From NCBI GenBank assembly GCA_024228275.1, contig JAAETO010000050.1, forward strand, positions 1-64,000: a stretch of DNA of 64,000 nt, written 5' to 3'. Source of the DNA: Arcobacter sp. (lineage in GTDB: Bacteria > Campylobacterota > Campylobacteria > Campylobacterales > Arcobacteraceae). The notes under the pieces are model-generated. The model ran no database searches. It saw nothing but the letters and a program-made list of their open reading frames with translations, and had not been told where the DNA came from. The position numbers and the translations under genes were made by a program. This document shows positions 51,272 through 59,648 of this stretch, in pieces (within the stretch, counting starts at the first letter, position 1; the number at the start of each line of letters is the position of its first letter).

Positions 51272-51808
51272 ATGTTTGATGCTACTACAATATTAGCTTA
51301 TAAAGGGCAAGGTGAAGCCGTAATTGGTGGAGATGGACAAGTTACTTTTGGAGATACTGTTTTAAAAGGTAACGCAACAAAAATTAGAAAACTTTATAAA
51401 GGTCAGATTTTATCTGGTTTTGCAGGAAGTACCGCAGATGCTTTTAATTTATATGATATGTTTGAAGGTCATTTAGAAGCTACAAAGGGCGATTTATTAA
51501 AAGCAGTTATTGCTTTTTCAAAAGAGTGGAGAAAAGATAAAGTTCTTAGACGACTTGAAGCTATGATGATTGTTTTAAATAAAGAAAGAATTTTTATTCT
51601 TTCTGGAAATGGAGATGTTGTTGAACCAGAAGATGGAAGTATAGCTTCTATTGGTAGTGGTGGAAATTTTGCAATATCATCAGCTAGAGCTCTTTCAAAA
51701 CATTCTAATTTAAAACCTGTAGATTTAGTTCGAGAATCACTTATGATTGCAGGGGAACTTTGTATTTATACAAATCAAAATATAAAAATATTAGAAATAG
51801 AGGATTAA
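51272..51808 (+). CDS. hslV: ATP-dependent protease subunit HslV
   Basis: [37 protein letters not shown]. Confidence 0.97.
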   Translation: MFDATTILAYKGQGEAVIGGDGQVTFGDTVLKGNATKIRKLYKGQILSGFAGSTADAFNLYDMFEGHLEATKGDLLKAVIAFSKEWRKDKVLRRLEAMMIVLNKERIFILSGNGDVVEPEDGSIASIGSGGNFAISSARALSKHSNLKPVDLVRESLMIAGELCIYTNQNIKILEIED

Positions 51809-51813
51809 AAAAT

Positions 51814-53145
51814 ATGGATTTAACTCCTAAACAGATAGTTCATTATCTAGATGATTATATTATTGGACAAGATGATGCTAAAAAAACTATTGCATTAGCT
51901 CTTAGAAATAGATATAGAAGAATGAAAGTAGAACCAGAGTTACAAGAAGAGATAATGCCAAAAAATATTTTAATGATTGGTAGTACTGGTGTTGGTAAAA
52001 CTGAAATTGCTAGAAGACTTGCAAAAATGATGGGATTACCTTTTGTAAAAGTAGAAGCTTCTAAATACACTGAAGTTGGTTTTGTAGGAAGAGATGTAGA
52101 ATCTATGATTAGAGATTTAGTTTATGAATCAATAAGATTAGTTACAAAAGAGTACCAAGATAAGATTAAAGATAAAATAGATGATGAAATAAATAAACAG
52201 ATTATTGAAAAGTTACTACCTCCTTTACCTGATGGTGCAACTACAAGTGCTAGAGAATCTTTTATAAAAACATATAATAAGATGGAAAATAAACTTTTAA
52301 AAGGTGAATTAGATGATAAGAAAATAGAATTAGAACTTTCGCCTAAATCAGCTCACGTAGAAATATTGGATTCTACTATGCCAATGGATATGACTTCAAT
52401 GCAAGAAAGTTTAACTCAAATGCTTGGTGGACTTAATAAAGATAAAGTTAAAAAAGAAGTTTACATAAAAGATGCTAGAATTTTATTAAAAGACGAAGCA
52501 ACTAATAAACTTCTTGATCAAGATTCAATTAAGGTTGAAGCAATTAAAAGAACAGAAAATGGTGGAATAATTTTTTTAGATGAAATTGATAAGATTGCAA
52601 CTGGTTCAAAGAATCAAAATCAGGATCCTTCAAAAGAGGGTGTTCAACGTGACTTATTACCAATAGTAGAAGGTAGCTCAGTTCATACTAAATTTGGTCA
52701 AATTAAAACTGATCATATACTTTTTATTGCTGCAGGAGCATTTCATGTTTCAAAACCAAGTGATTTATTACCTGAATTACAAGGAAGATTTCCTTTAAGA
52801 GTAGAACTTGAAAACCTTGATGAAGATGCCTTATATAAAATTCTAACAAATACTAAAAATTCTTTATTAAGACAATATCAAGCACTTTTAAAAGTTGAAA
52901 ATGTTGAGTTAGTTTTTGATGATGATGCTATACATGCATTTGCAAAATACTCAGTTACTGCTAATGAAAAAACTGAAGATATTGGCGCAAGAAGGTTGCA
53001 TACAGTAATTGAAAAAGTCATAGAAGATATATCTTTTAACGCTGATGAAAAAAGTGGTGAAAAAGTTATTATTTCAAAAACTCTTGTTAAAAGCAAATTA
53101 GAAGATATTTTAGATGATGAGGATACAGCAAGATATATCTTGTAG
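51814..53145 (+). CDS. hslU: ATP-dependent protease ATPase subunit HslU
   Basis: MDLTPKQIVHYLDDYIIGQDDAKK, GSTGVGKTEIARRLAK, EGVQRDLLPIVEG. Confidence 0.98.
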   Translation: MDLTPKQIVHYLDDYIIGQDDAKKTIALALRNRYRRMKVEPELQEEIMPKNILMIGSTGVGKTEIARRLAKMMGLPFVKVEASKYTEVGFVGRDVESMIRDLVYESIRLVTKEYQDKIKDKIDDEINKQIIEKLLPPLPDGATTSARESFIKTYNKMENKLLKGELDDKKIELELSPKSAHVEILDSTMPMDMTSMQESLTQMLGGLNKDKVKKEVYIKDARILLKDEATNKLLDQDSIKVEAIKRTENGGIIFLDEIDKIATGSKNQNQDPSKEGVQRDLLPIVEGSSVHTKFGQIKTDHILFIAAGAFHVSKPSDLLPELQGRFPLRVELENLDEDALYKILTNTKNSLLRQYQALLKVENVELVFDDDAIHAFAKYSVTANEKTEDIGARRLHTVIEKVIEDISFNADEKSGEKVIISKTLVKSKLEDILDDEDTARYIL

Positions 53146-53201
53146 TATTTTAATTATGTTTTGGATAAAATAAGTAAATAAATATAAGAATTGGAGTAGT
53201 A

Positions 53202-53501
53202 ATGAAAATAATCACTTTTACTAAAATAGATCAAGCACTAATTGATGTTAAGCATACAGTAGAATTGTATGAAGATGGATGTAGTGGGGATGCTGAAATT
53301 GTAATTATAGATATTGATACTATTTTTGACTTTGAAGAAAATAAAACCAAGGTCTGTTCTGATAAATATACAACTGTAGCGATACTTGAAGATGATAGCG
53401 ATTATGAAGCTTTTAAAAACTTTGGCGTTGATACTTGGATTAAGTCGGACGATCTATCTGAATTTAATTCTTTATTAAATTTAATAGAAAAAAGGCTTTA
53501 A
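53202..53501 (+). CDS. hypothetical protein, possible degenerate receiver-like fold
   Basis: 99 aa; IVIIDID...VAILEDDSDYEAFKNFGVDTWIKSDDLSEFNSLLNLI. Confidence 0.55.
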   Translation: MKIITFTKIDQALIDVKHTVELYEDGCSGDAEIVIIDIDTIFDFEENKTKVCSDKYTTVAILEDDSDYEAFKNFGVDTWIKSDDLSEFNSLLNLIEKRL

Positions 53502-53503
53502 CC

Positions 53504-54292
53504 ATAATTATAGATACTCATTGTCACTTAGACAATAAACAATATTATGATGATATTGATTTTGTAATTAAAAATGCACTTGATAATGGGGTTAAAGGTT
53601 TTTTAATTCCTGGTGCAGATTTTAATGATTTACCACAAGCAGTTAGATTATCTGAAAAATATGACGAAATATTTTTTGCAGTTGGTATTCATCCTTATGA
53701 TATAGATCAATATGATGAATCTATAATGGAGAAATATATAAATCATCCTAAATGTATTGCTGTAGGAGAGTGTGGTTTAGATTATTATAGACTTCCTGAA
53801 GATTCTTACGAAAAAGAAGAAAATATTAAGAAACAAAAAGAAGTTTTTATATCTCAAGTAGAGTTTGCTAAAAAAGTTAAAAAACCTCTTATTGTACATA
53901 TTAGAGAAGCTTCTAATGATTCTAGGCAAATTCTTATAGATTATAATGCAAAAGAAGTAGGTGGAGTTTTACATTGTTATAATGCAAGTGAACACTTATT
54001 ACCATTATCAGAACATAATTTTTATTTTGGTATAGGAGGTGTAGTTACTTTTAAAAATGCTAAAAAACTTACTGAAGTTTTACCTAAGATACCTAAAGAT
54101 AAAATCATACTTGAAACTGACGGACCTTATTTAACTCCTCACCCTTTTAGAGGTAAAAGAAATGAGCCAATGTATACAATTCATATTGCAAAAAAAATTT
54201 CAGAACTTTTAAATTTTAGTGTAAATGATATTGAAGATATAACCACTAATAACGCTACTACCTTATTTAAGCAATTTTCTAACATCATTTAG
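53504..54292 (+). CDS. tatD: TatD family hydrolase, apparent ATA start
   Basis: ATA ATT ATA GAT ACT CAT TGT CAC = (M)IIDTHCHLD; GECGLDYYR, IVHIREA, ETDGPYLTPHPFRGKRNEP; ORF track truncates it to 53726. Confidence 0.85.
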   Translation: MIIDTHCHLDNKQYYDDIDFVIKNALDNGVKGFLIPGADFNDLPQAVRLSEKYDEIFFAVGIHPYDIDQYDESIMEKYINHPKCIAVGECGLDYYRLPEDSYEKEENIKKQKEVFISQVEFAKKVKKPLIVHIREASNDSRQILIDYNAKEVGGVLHCYNASEHLLPLSEHNFYFGIGGVVTFKNAKKLTEVLPKIPKDKIILETDGPYLTPHPFRGKRNEPMYTIHIAKKISELLNFSVNDIEDITTNNATTLFKQFSNII

Positions 54293-54328
54293 ATAAAATA
54301 TCATCTATTTTATAAAATAGGATTGTAC

Positions 54329-55735
54329 TTGAAAAAATTTATATTGTTAATTATGGTTTCTTATGTCTATTCTTATGCTTCATTAATTGGTTCTAATTTT
54401 TCAAATGGAGATATTCAAATATTAGAAGATTTAGATATAAAGTCTTCTTTTATCACTGATTATAAATTACAAGAAGTGTACGAAGAGTTTCAGAATAGAA
54501 GAAATTCTTATAAATATGTAGAAAATTTAAATGATGCCTCTTTGTTTGTTCCAAAAGTAAAAGATATACTTAGACAAGCTAATATTCCAGATGTATTTAT
54601 TTTTATGGCTATGGCAGAATCAAATTTTACTATTGATGCTAGATCTAGTGTAAAAGCAACTGGACTTTGGCAGTTTATGAATGCTACTGGTAAAAAATAT
54701 GGTTTAAGAAACGATATGTATGTTGATGAAAGAATGGATTTAGTTAAATCAACTCATGCAGCAACAAAGTATTTAAATTCTTTATATAATAGATTTGGTA
54801 AGTGGTATTTAGCTGCAATAGCTTATAACTGTGGTGAAGGAAGAGTTATTGAAGCAATAACTAGAGCTACAATTGACTTATATGTAGAGAAAAACCCTCA
54901 TGAAAAGAATAGTAAAAAAATTAGAGATTTTAGAAAAACAATTAAGTCTTATCAAAAAAGAAAAGTAAAGTTTTTTATGTTAGGCCGAATATATAAAGAG
55001 GTATCTACTTGGAATATAAAACCTGATGTTGAAGATTTATTAAAAGAGCAAAGAGGTTTAGAAAGACAGTATTTACCAAAAGAGAGTAGAAGATATATTA
55101 GAAAAATAATCTCACTAGCTATGATGAATTCACAGAACTTTATTAAAGCAGAAGAAAATTCACATTTATTAAATATTGGTATTTCAACTACGATAGCTAG
55201 TATTCCAGTTAGAGGTGGCTTACACTTAAAAAATGTAGCAAAATCTATAGGTATGACATATCATGATCTATTATCTTTAAATAAACATATTAAGCAATCA
55301 ATTATACCTCCTTATGATAAATATTACAATATTAATATTCCTTATAGTAGGTTATCTAGATTTAATGAAAATAAGAATGATATTAAAGATACTAAATTTG
55401 CAATTCATATTGTTAGGAAAGGTGACACATTACTTAGTATTTCTAAAAAATATAAAGTTCCTTTTAAATTAATAAAAGATTATAATAGTTTAAAGTCTAA
55501 TAGATTGTCAATAAAACAAAAAATTGTTTTACCAATACCAAGTAGTATGATTGGTAAAATTAAACTTGCTTATAATGGTTCATCTAAAAATATAACTAAA
55601 AAACACACTATAAAAAGTGGAGATTCTTTATATTCAATAGCTAGAAAATATAAAGCTAATGTTAAACAAATTATGAAAGATAATAAAATGAAAACAACAT
55701 TTTTAAAAATAGGAGATAGGCTTGTTATTAGATAA
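54329..55735 (+). CDS. mltD: membrane-bound lytic murein transglycosylase D with LysM domains
   Basis: AMAESNFTIDARSSVKATGLWQFMNATGKKYGL; two LysM repeats (VRKGDTLLSISKKYKV, IKSGDSLYSIARKYKA); TTG start. Confidence 0.92.
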   Translation: MKKFILLIMVSYVYSYASLIGSNFSNGDIQILEDLDIKSSFITDYKLQEVYEEFQNRRNSYKYVENLNDASLFVPKVKDILRQANIPDVFIFMAMAESNFTIDARSSVKATGLWQFMNATGKKYGLRNDMYVDERMDLVKSTHAATKYLNSLYNRFGKWYLAAIAYNCGEGRVIEAITRATIDLYVEKNPHEKNSKKIRDFRKTIKSYQKRKVKFFMLGRIYKEVSTWNIKPDVEDLLKEQRGLERQYLPKESRRYIRKIISLAMMNSQNFIKAEENSHLLNIGISTTIASIPVRGGLHLKNVAKSIGMTYHDLLSLNKHIKQSIIPPYDKYYNINIPYSRLSRFNENKNDIKDTKFAIHIVRKGDTLLSISKKYKVPFKLIKDYNSLKSNRLSIKQKIVLPIPSSMIGKIKLAYNGSSKNITKKHTIKSGDSLYSIARKYKANVKQIMKDNKMKTTFLKIGDRLVIR

Positions 55736-56507
55736 TAAATTAAAAATTAAATTAATCGTAATATTATCTCTTATTACATTTTTTACAGGATGTACTTCAA
55801 AACCAAATAATTCCATATTTATAGGAAAAAAAGTTTATAAAAGTATTCCTAAGGAAAAAATTAAGAATTCTAAAGCAATGCATAGAGCAACTATGAGACC
55901 ATATAAAATTGCTGGAAAATGGTATTATCCAACCTTAGCAAAAGTTGGTGATGTACAAGGAGGAATTGCCTCTTGGTATGGACCTAATTTTCACTCTAAA
56001 AAAACATCAAATGGTGAAATCTATAATATGTATGCTGATACAGCAGCTCATAAAACTTTGCCAATGAATACTATGGTAAAAGTTGATAATCTAGAAAATG
56101 GTAAGTCGGTTATTGTTAGAATTAATGATAGAGGGCCTTTTGTTAGTGGAAGAATAATTGATTTATCTAATAAGTCTGCTCATTCAATTGATATGGTAAA
56201 AAAAGGAACAGCAAAAGTTAAAGTCACAGTATTAGGTTTTCATGCAAAAATTGCACATACGAAAGCTGAAAGAGAAGAGACCGCTACTGTTGGAAAATAT
56301 TACGTTCAAGTTGGAGCTTTTAGCCAGTTATATGGTGCAAATATTACAAAAAGTAAATTTGAAGCAGTATTAGATTCAAGATATAAAGTTATAATAAAAA
56401 GTACAGACTTAAATAGAGTTTTTGTAAGTGGATTTAGATCTGAATTAGAAGCTTTAGATTTTAAAGAAAAAAATGGCTTAAATAGTACTATGATAATAGC
56501 TGAATAG
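55722..56507 (+). CDS. rlpA: septal ring lytic transglycosylase RlpA family lipoprotein
   Basis: FTGCTS lipobox, GIASWYGPNFHSKKTSNGEIYN, VRINDRGPFVSGRIIDLS, SPOR domain. Confidence 0.93.
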   Translation: MLLDNKLKIKLIVILSLITFFTGCTSKPNNSIFIGKKVYKSIPKEKIKNSKAMHRATMRPYKIAGKWYYPTLAKVGDVQGGIASWYGPNFHSKKTSNGEIYNMYADTAAHKTLPMNTMVKVDNLENGKSVIVRINDRGPFVSGRIIDLSNKSAHSIDMVKKGTAKVKVTVLGFHAKIAHTKAEREETATVGKYYVQVGAFSQLYGANITKSKFEAVLDSRYKVIIKSTDLNRVFVSGFRSELEALDFKEKNGLNSTMIIAE

Positions 56508-56516
56508 GAAAGTAAT

Positions 56517-57089
56517 ATGAAAGAGTTCAATAGAAAAACTAAAGAGACAGATATTAAGTGTAAAGTTGATATAAATGGGAATGGAACTTCTAACATAAAT
56601 ACAGAAGTTGGCTTTTTTGATCATATGTTAGAAGCTTTATCAAAACATAGTGGTGTTGATATTGATTTATCTTGTAAAGGTGATTTACATATTGATGCTC
56701 ACCATACAGTTGAAGATTGTGGTATTGTTTTAGGAAAAGCTTTAAAAGATGAAATTTTCCCAATAGAAAATGTAGAGAGATATTCTAATGCAACAGTTGT
56801 AATGGATGAAGCTTCAACTACATGTTCTTTAGATTTATCAAATCGACCTTTTTTAGTTTATGAAGTAAATGTTCATGGAAAAGTTGGTGATTTTGATACT
56901 GAATTAGTTGAAGAATTTTTTCATGCTTTAGTTATGAATGCAGGATTAACTGTTCATATTATTCAAGATAGAGGAAGAAATAAACATCATATCCTAGAAG
57001 CTAGTTTTAAAGCATTTGCAGTTGCTCTTAGACGTGCAATGGCAAAAAATGATAAACTTGGAATACCAAGTACAAAAGGTGTTTTATGA
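56517..57089 (+). CDS. hisB: imidazoleglycerol-phosphate dehydratase
   Basis: FFDHMLEALSKHSG, DAHHTVEDCGIVLGKAL, GRNKHHILEASFKAFA. Confidence 0.97.
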   Translation: MKEFNRKTKETDIKCKVDINGNGTSNINTEVGFFDHMLEALSKHSGVDIDLSCKGDLHIDAHHTVEDCGIVLGKALKDEIFPIENVERYSNATVVMDEASTTCSLDLSNRPFLVYEVNVHGKVGDFDTELVEEFFHALVMNAGLTVHIIQDRGRNKHHILEASFKAFAVALRRAMAKNDKLGIPSTKGVL

Positions 57090-57583
57090 TTGAATTAATA
57101 GTGCTAGATGTTGATGGAACTCTAACTGATGGTGGTATTACATATTCAAATAGTGGAGATGAGTTAAAAACATTTGATGTATCAGATGGTTTAGCAATTG
57201 CAACGTGGACTAAAAAACTAGGAAAGAAAGCTGCAATTATAACAGGACGAAAATCTTTAATTGTAGAAAGAAGAGCTAAAGATTTAAAAATTGAACATCT
57301 TTATCAAGGTATACATAATAAAGATGAAGTTTTAGAAAGTATATTAAAAAAAGAGTCTTTATCTTGGAATCAAGTTGCTGCAATAGGTGATGATCTTAAT
57401 GATTATAAAATGTTGAAAAAAGTAGGAATATCTTTTACTCCTGCTAATGGTTCTAAATATATAAAAGATATTGTATCAGTGAAATGTAATTCATATGGAG
57501 GAAGTGGAGCTGTTAGAGAAATGATAGAGTACATAATTCAAGAAGATGGAATTGAAGAGGATTTTATAAACGCATGGTTATAA
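57086..57583 (+). CDS. kdsC: KdsC-type HAD phosphatase
   Basis: LDVDGTLTDGGI, ITGRKS, AAIGDDLNDYKML. Confidence 0.92.
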   Translation: MIELIVLDVDGTLTDGGITYSNSGDELKTFDVSDGLAIATWTKKLGKKAAIITGRKSLIVERRAKDLKIEHLYQGIHNKDEVLESILKKESLSWNQVAAIGDDLNDYKMLKKVGISFTPANGSKYIKDIVSVKCNSYGGSGAVREMIEYIIQEDGIEEDFINAWL

Positions 57584-58104
57584 AACTCTTTGTTTTTATA
57601 ATACTTTTATTCTCTATTTTTAGCTATTTTATTCCAGTTGAAAATACAAATAAAAAAGAGTCAAATGAAGATATTGCAATGGTAACGTTTAATGACTCCA
57701 CAATGTATACACTTAATACTAGTAATATGAATAGAATTATTAATGCCAAAAAAGTATTAAGATTTAACTCAAAAGATGTAATGCATAAAGGTTCATTAAT
57801 TTTAAAAAGCAAAGATCAAAACAATAAAGAGATTACTGATATATTATTTTCAGATATTATTATTAAAAGAGGTGATGAATTCACTTTTAAATATAACGTA
57901 AAATATACAAGAGATAATTTTATTTCATTGAATACTAATGAACTTTTATATAATTCTAAAAGTAAAATTGCTAAAAATACTTTACCTTTCGAGGGTAATT
58001 ATTATAATAATTATATAAAAGGTGAAAATATTTATTTAGATTTATTAAACTATAATATGAAATCAAATAATGCTCATTTTGAGATTGAAGTAGAAAAAAA
58101 ATAA
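57574..58104 (+). CDS. lptC: LPS export protein LptC
   Basis: N-terminal TM, beta-rich periplasmic domain, position between kdsC and lptA. Confidence 0.78.
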   Translation: MVIKLFVFIILLFSIFSYFIPVENTNKKESNEDIAMVTFNDSTMYTLNTSNMNRIINAKKVLRFNSKDVMHKGSLILKSKDQNNKEITDILFSDIIIKRGDEFTFKYNVKYTRDNFISLNTNELLYNSKSKIAKNTLPFEGNYYNNYIKGENIYLDLLNYNMKSNNAHFEIEVEKK

Positions 58105-58115
58105 AGGAAAATATT

Positions 58116-58595
58116 ATGAAGATTTTAATAGGATTTTTAATTTTTGTATCACTTACTTTTGCTGATACACAAAAATTAGTTATAGATGCAAATAATTTTG
58201 AGACAAATGATGTAAAAGGTATTTCAGTTTTTACAGGAAATGTAAAACTTAAAATGGGAAAAGATAAATTAAATTCTGATAAACTAGAAATTTTTGTAGA
58301 ACCAAAAAAGAAATCAAAAAGTAAACCTTTAAATTACACTGCAACAGGTAATGTTAATTTTGAAATATTCTCAAATACCAAACATTACAAGGGAAAAGGA
58401 GATAAAATAATTTATGATCCTAAAAAAGATGAATATACTGTAATAGGTAATGGTTATTTAAAAGAAATAACTGAAGAAAAAGAACTTTTTGGCGAAAAAA
58501 TATTTATTAATCAAGTAACAGGTAATGCAAAAGTGACAGGTACTAAGAAAAAACCTGTGAGAATTATTATAAATATTGAAAGTGATGATAAATAA
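58116..58595 (+). CDS. lptA: LPS transport periplasmic protein LptA
   Basis: VIDANNFETNDVKGISVFTGNVKLKMGKDKLNSDKLEIF. Confidence 0.9.
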   Translation: MKILIGFLIFVSLTFADTQKLVIDANNFETNDVKGISVFTGNVKLKMGKDKLNSDKLEIFVEPKKKSKSKPLNYTATGNVNFEIFSNTKHYKGKGDKIIYDPKKDEYTVIGNGYLKEITEEKELFGEKIFINQVTGNAKVTGTKKKPVRIIINIESDDK

Positions 58596-59197
58596 TGAAA
58601 ATAGTAGATGCACAATTTTTAACTTCGGCTCAAAGTATAGCTGATTCGCCAAGTCCTGATCAAGCAGAAGTTGCATTTTTAGGTAGAAGTAATGTAGGTA
58701 AATCTTCTTTACTAAATACACTTACAAATAGAAAAGGATTAGCTAAATCATCTTCAACACCAGGTAAGACTCAGCTTATTAACTATTTTGATATAAAATT
58801 TAAAACTGGTAATGATGAAGTACCTTATTTTTATGCTAGGTTTGTAGATTTACCTGGTTTTGGTTATGCCAAAGTATCTAAGAGTTTAAAAAAAGATTGG
58901 AATAGAAACTTAACAGGGTATTTAGAACAAAGACCTTGTTTGCAAGTATTTGTTCATTTGATTGATTCTAGACATCCAGATTTAGCTATAGATAAAAATG
59001 TTGATGATTTTTTAAAAGAGCATAAAAGAGGTGATCAAATCATTATAAATGCATTTACTAAAACTGATAAATTAAAACAAAATGATTTACAAAAATTAAA
59101 AAGAGCATATCCTGATGGTATATTTATATCAAATCTTAAAAAAAGAGGTATGTTAGATTTACAAAATGCAATAACAGGTTATCTTTTTGGAAATTAA
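58595..59197 (+). CDS. engB: ribosome biogenesis GTP-binding protein YihA/YsxC
   Basis: FLGRSNVGKSSLLNTLTNRKGLAKSSSTPGKTQLINYF, DLPGFGYAKVS. Confidence 0.96.
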   Translation: MKIVDAQFLTSAQSIADSPSPDQAEVAFLGRSNVGKSSLLNTLTNRKGLAKSSSTPGKTQLINYFDIKFKTGNDEVPYFYARFVDLPGFGYAKVSKSLKKDWNRNLTGYLEQRPCLQVFVHLIDSRHPDLAIDKNVDDFLKEHKRGDQIIINAFTKTDKLKQNDLQKLKRAYPDGIFISNLKKRGMLDLQNAITGYLFGN

Positions 59198-59648
59198 ATT
59201 TCTTAAACCAGATGTATCTCATATTAAAGAAATGCAAGCAGTTGTAGCACAAGAGGTAGAGAATGGTACTATACTTTTGCGAACTGAAGATGAAATGGCT
59301 AACACTATTAGATCTTATACAGTTGTTCAAATAGATGAAGAAATAGCTGGTTTCACTGCCTTGCATATTCATTCTGCTAGATTATCTGAAATTAGAAGTT
59401 TAGTTATATCAAAAAAATATAGAGGTTTAAAACTAGGTCAAAAACTAGTTAAAGCATGTATAGATGAAGGTATAGGTTTGGGGTTAAAACAGATTTTATC
59501 ATTAACGTATCAAAAAGGTTTTTTTGAAAACCTAGGTTTTGTTGAGATTGAAAAAGAAGATATACCTGAACATAAAATATGGGCTGATTGTATAAGATGT
59601 AAACATTTTCCTGTATGCGATGAAATAGCTATGGTTTACGATCTATGA
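59187..59648 (+). CDS. N-acetyltransferase (ArgA-type GNAT)
   Basis: FLKPDVSHIKEMQAVV, EIRSLVISKKYRGLKLGQKLVKACIDEG; TTG start overlapping engB. Confidence 0.88.
   Translation: MEIKFLKPDVSHIKEMQAVVAQEVENGTILLRTEDEMANTIRSYTVVQIDEEIAGFTALHIHSARLSEIRSLVISKKYRGLKLGQKLVKACIDEGIGLGLKQILSLTYQKGFFENLGFVEIEKEDIPEHKIWADCIRCKHFPVCDEIAMVYDL

Noticed and set aside
54323-56507. mltD-rlpA-hisB-kdsC-lptC-lptA-engB mixed-function run as a novel system
   Set aside because: Looks like the ordinary compact gene order of Campylobacterota envelope/housekeeping genes rather than a new system
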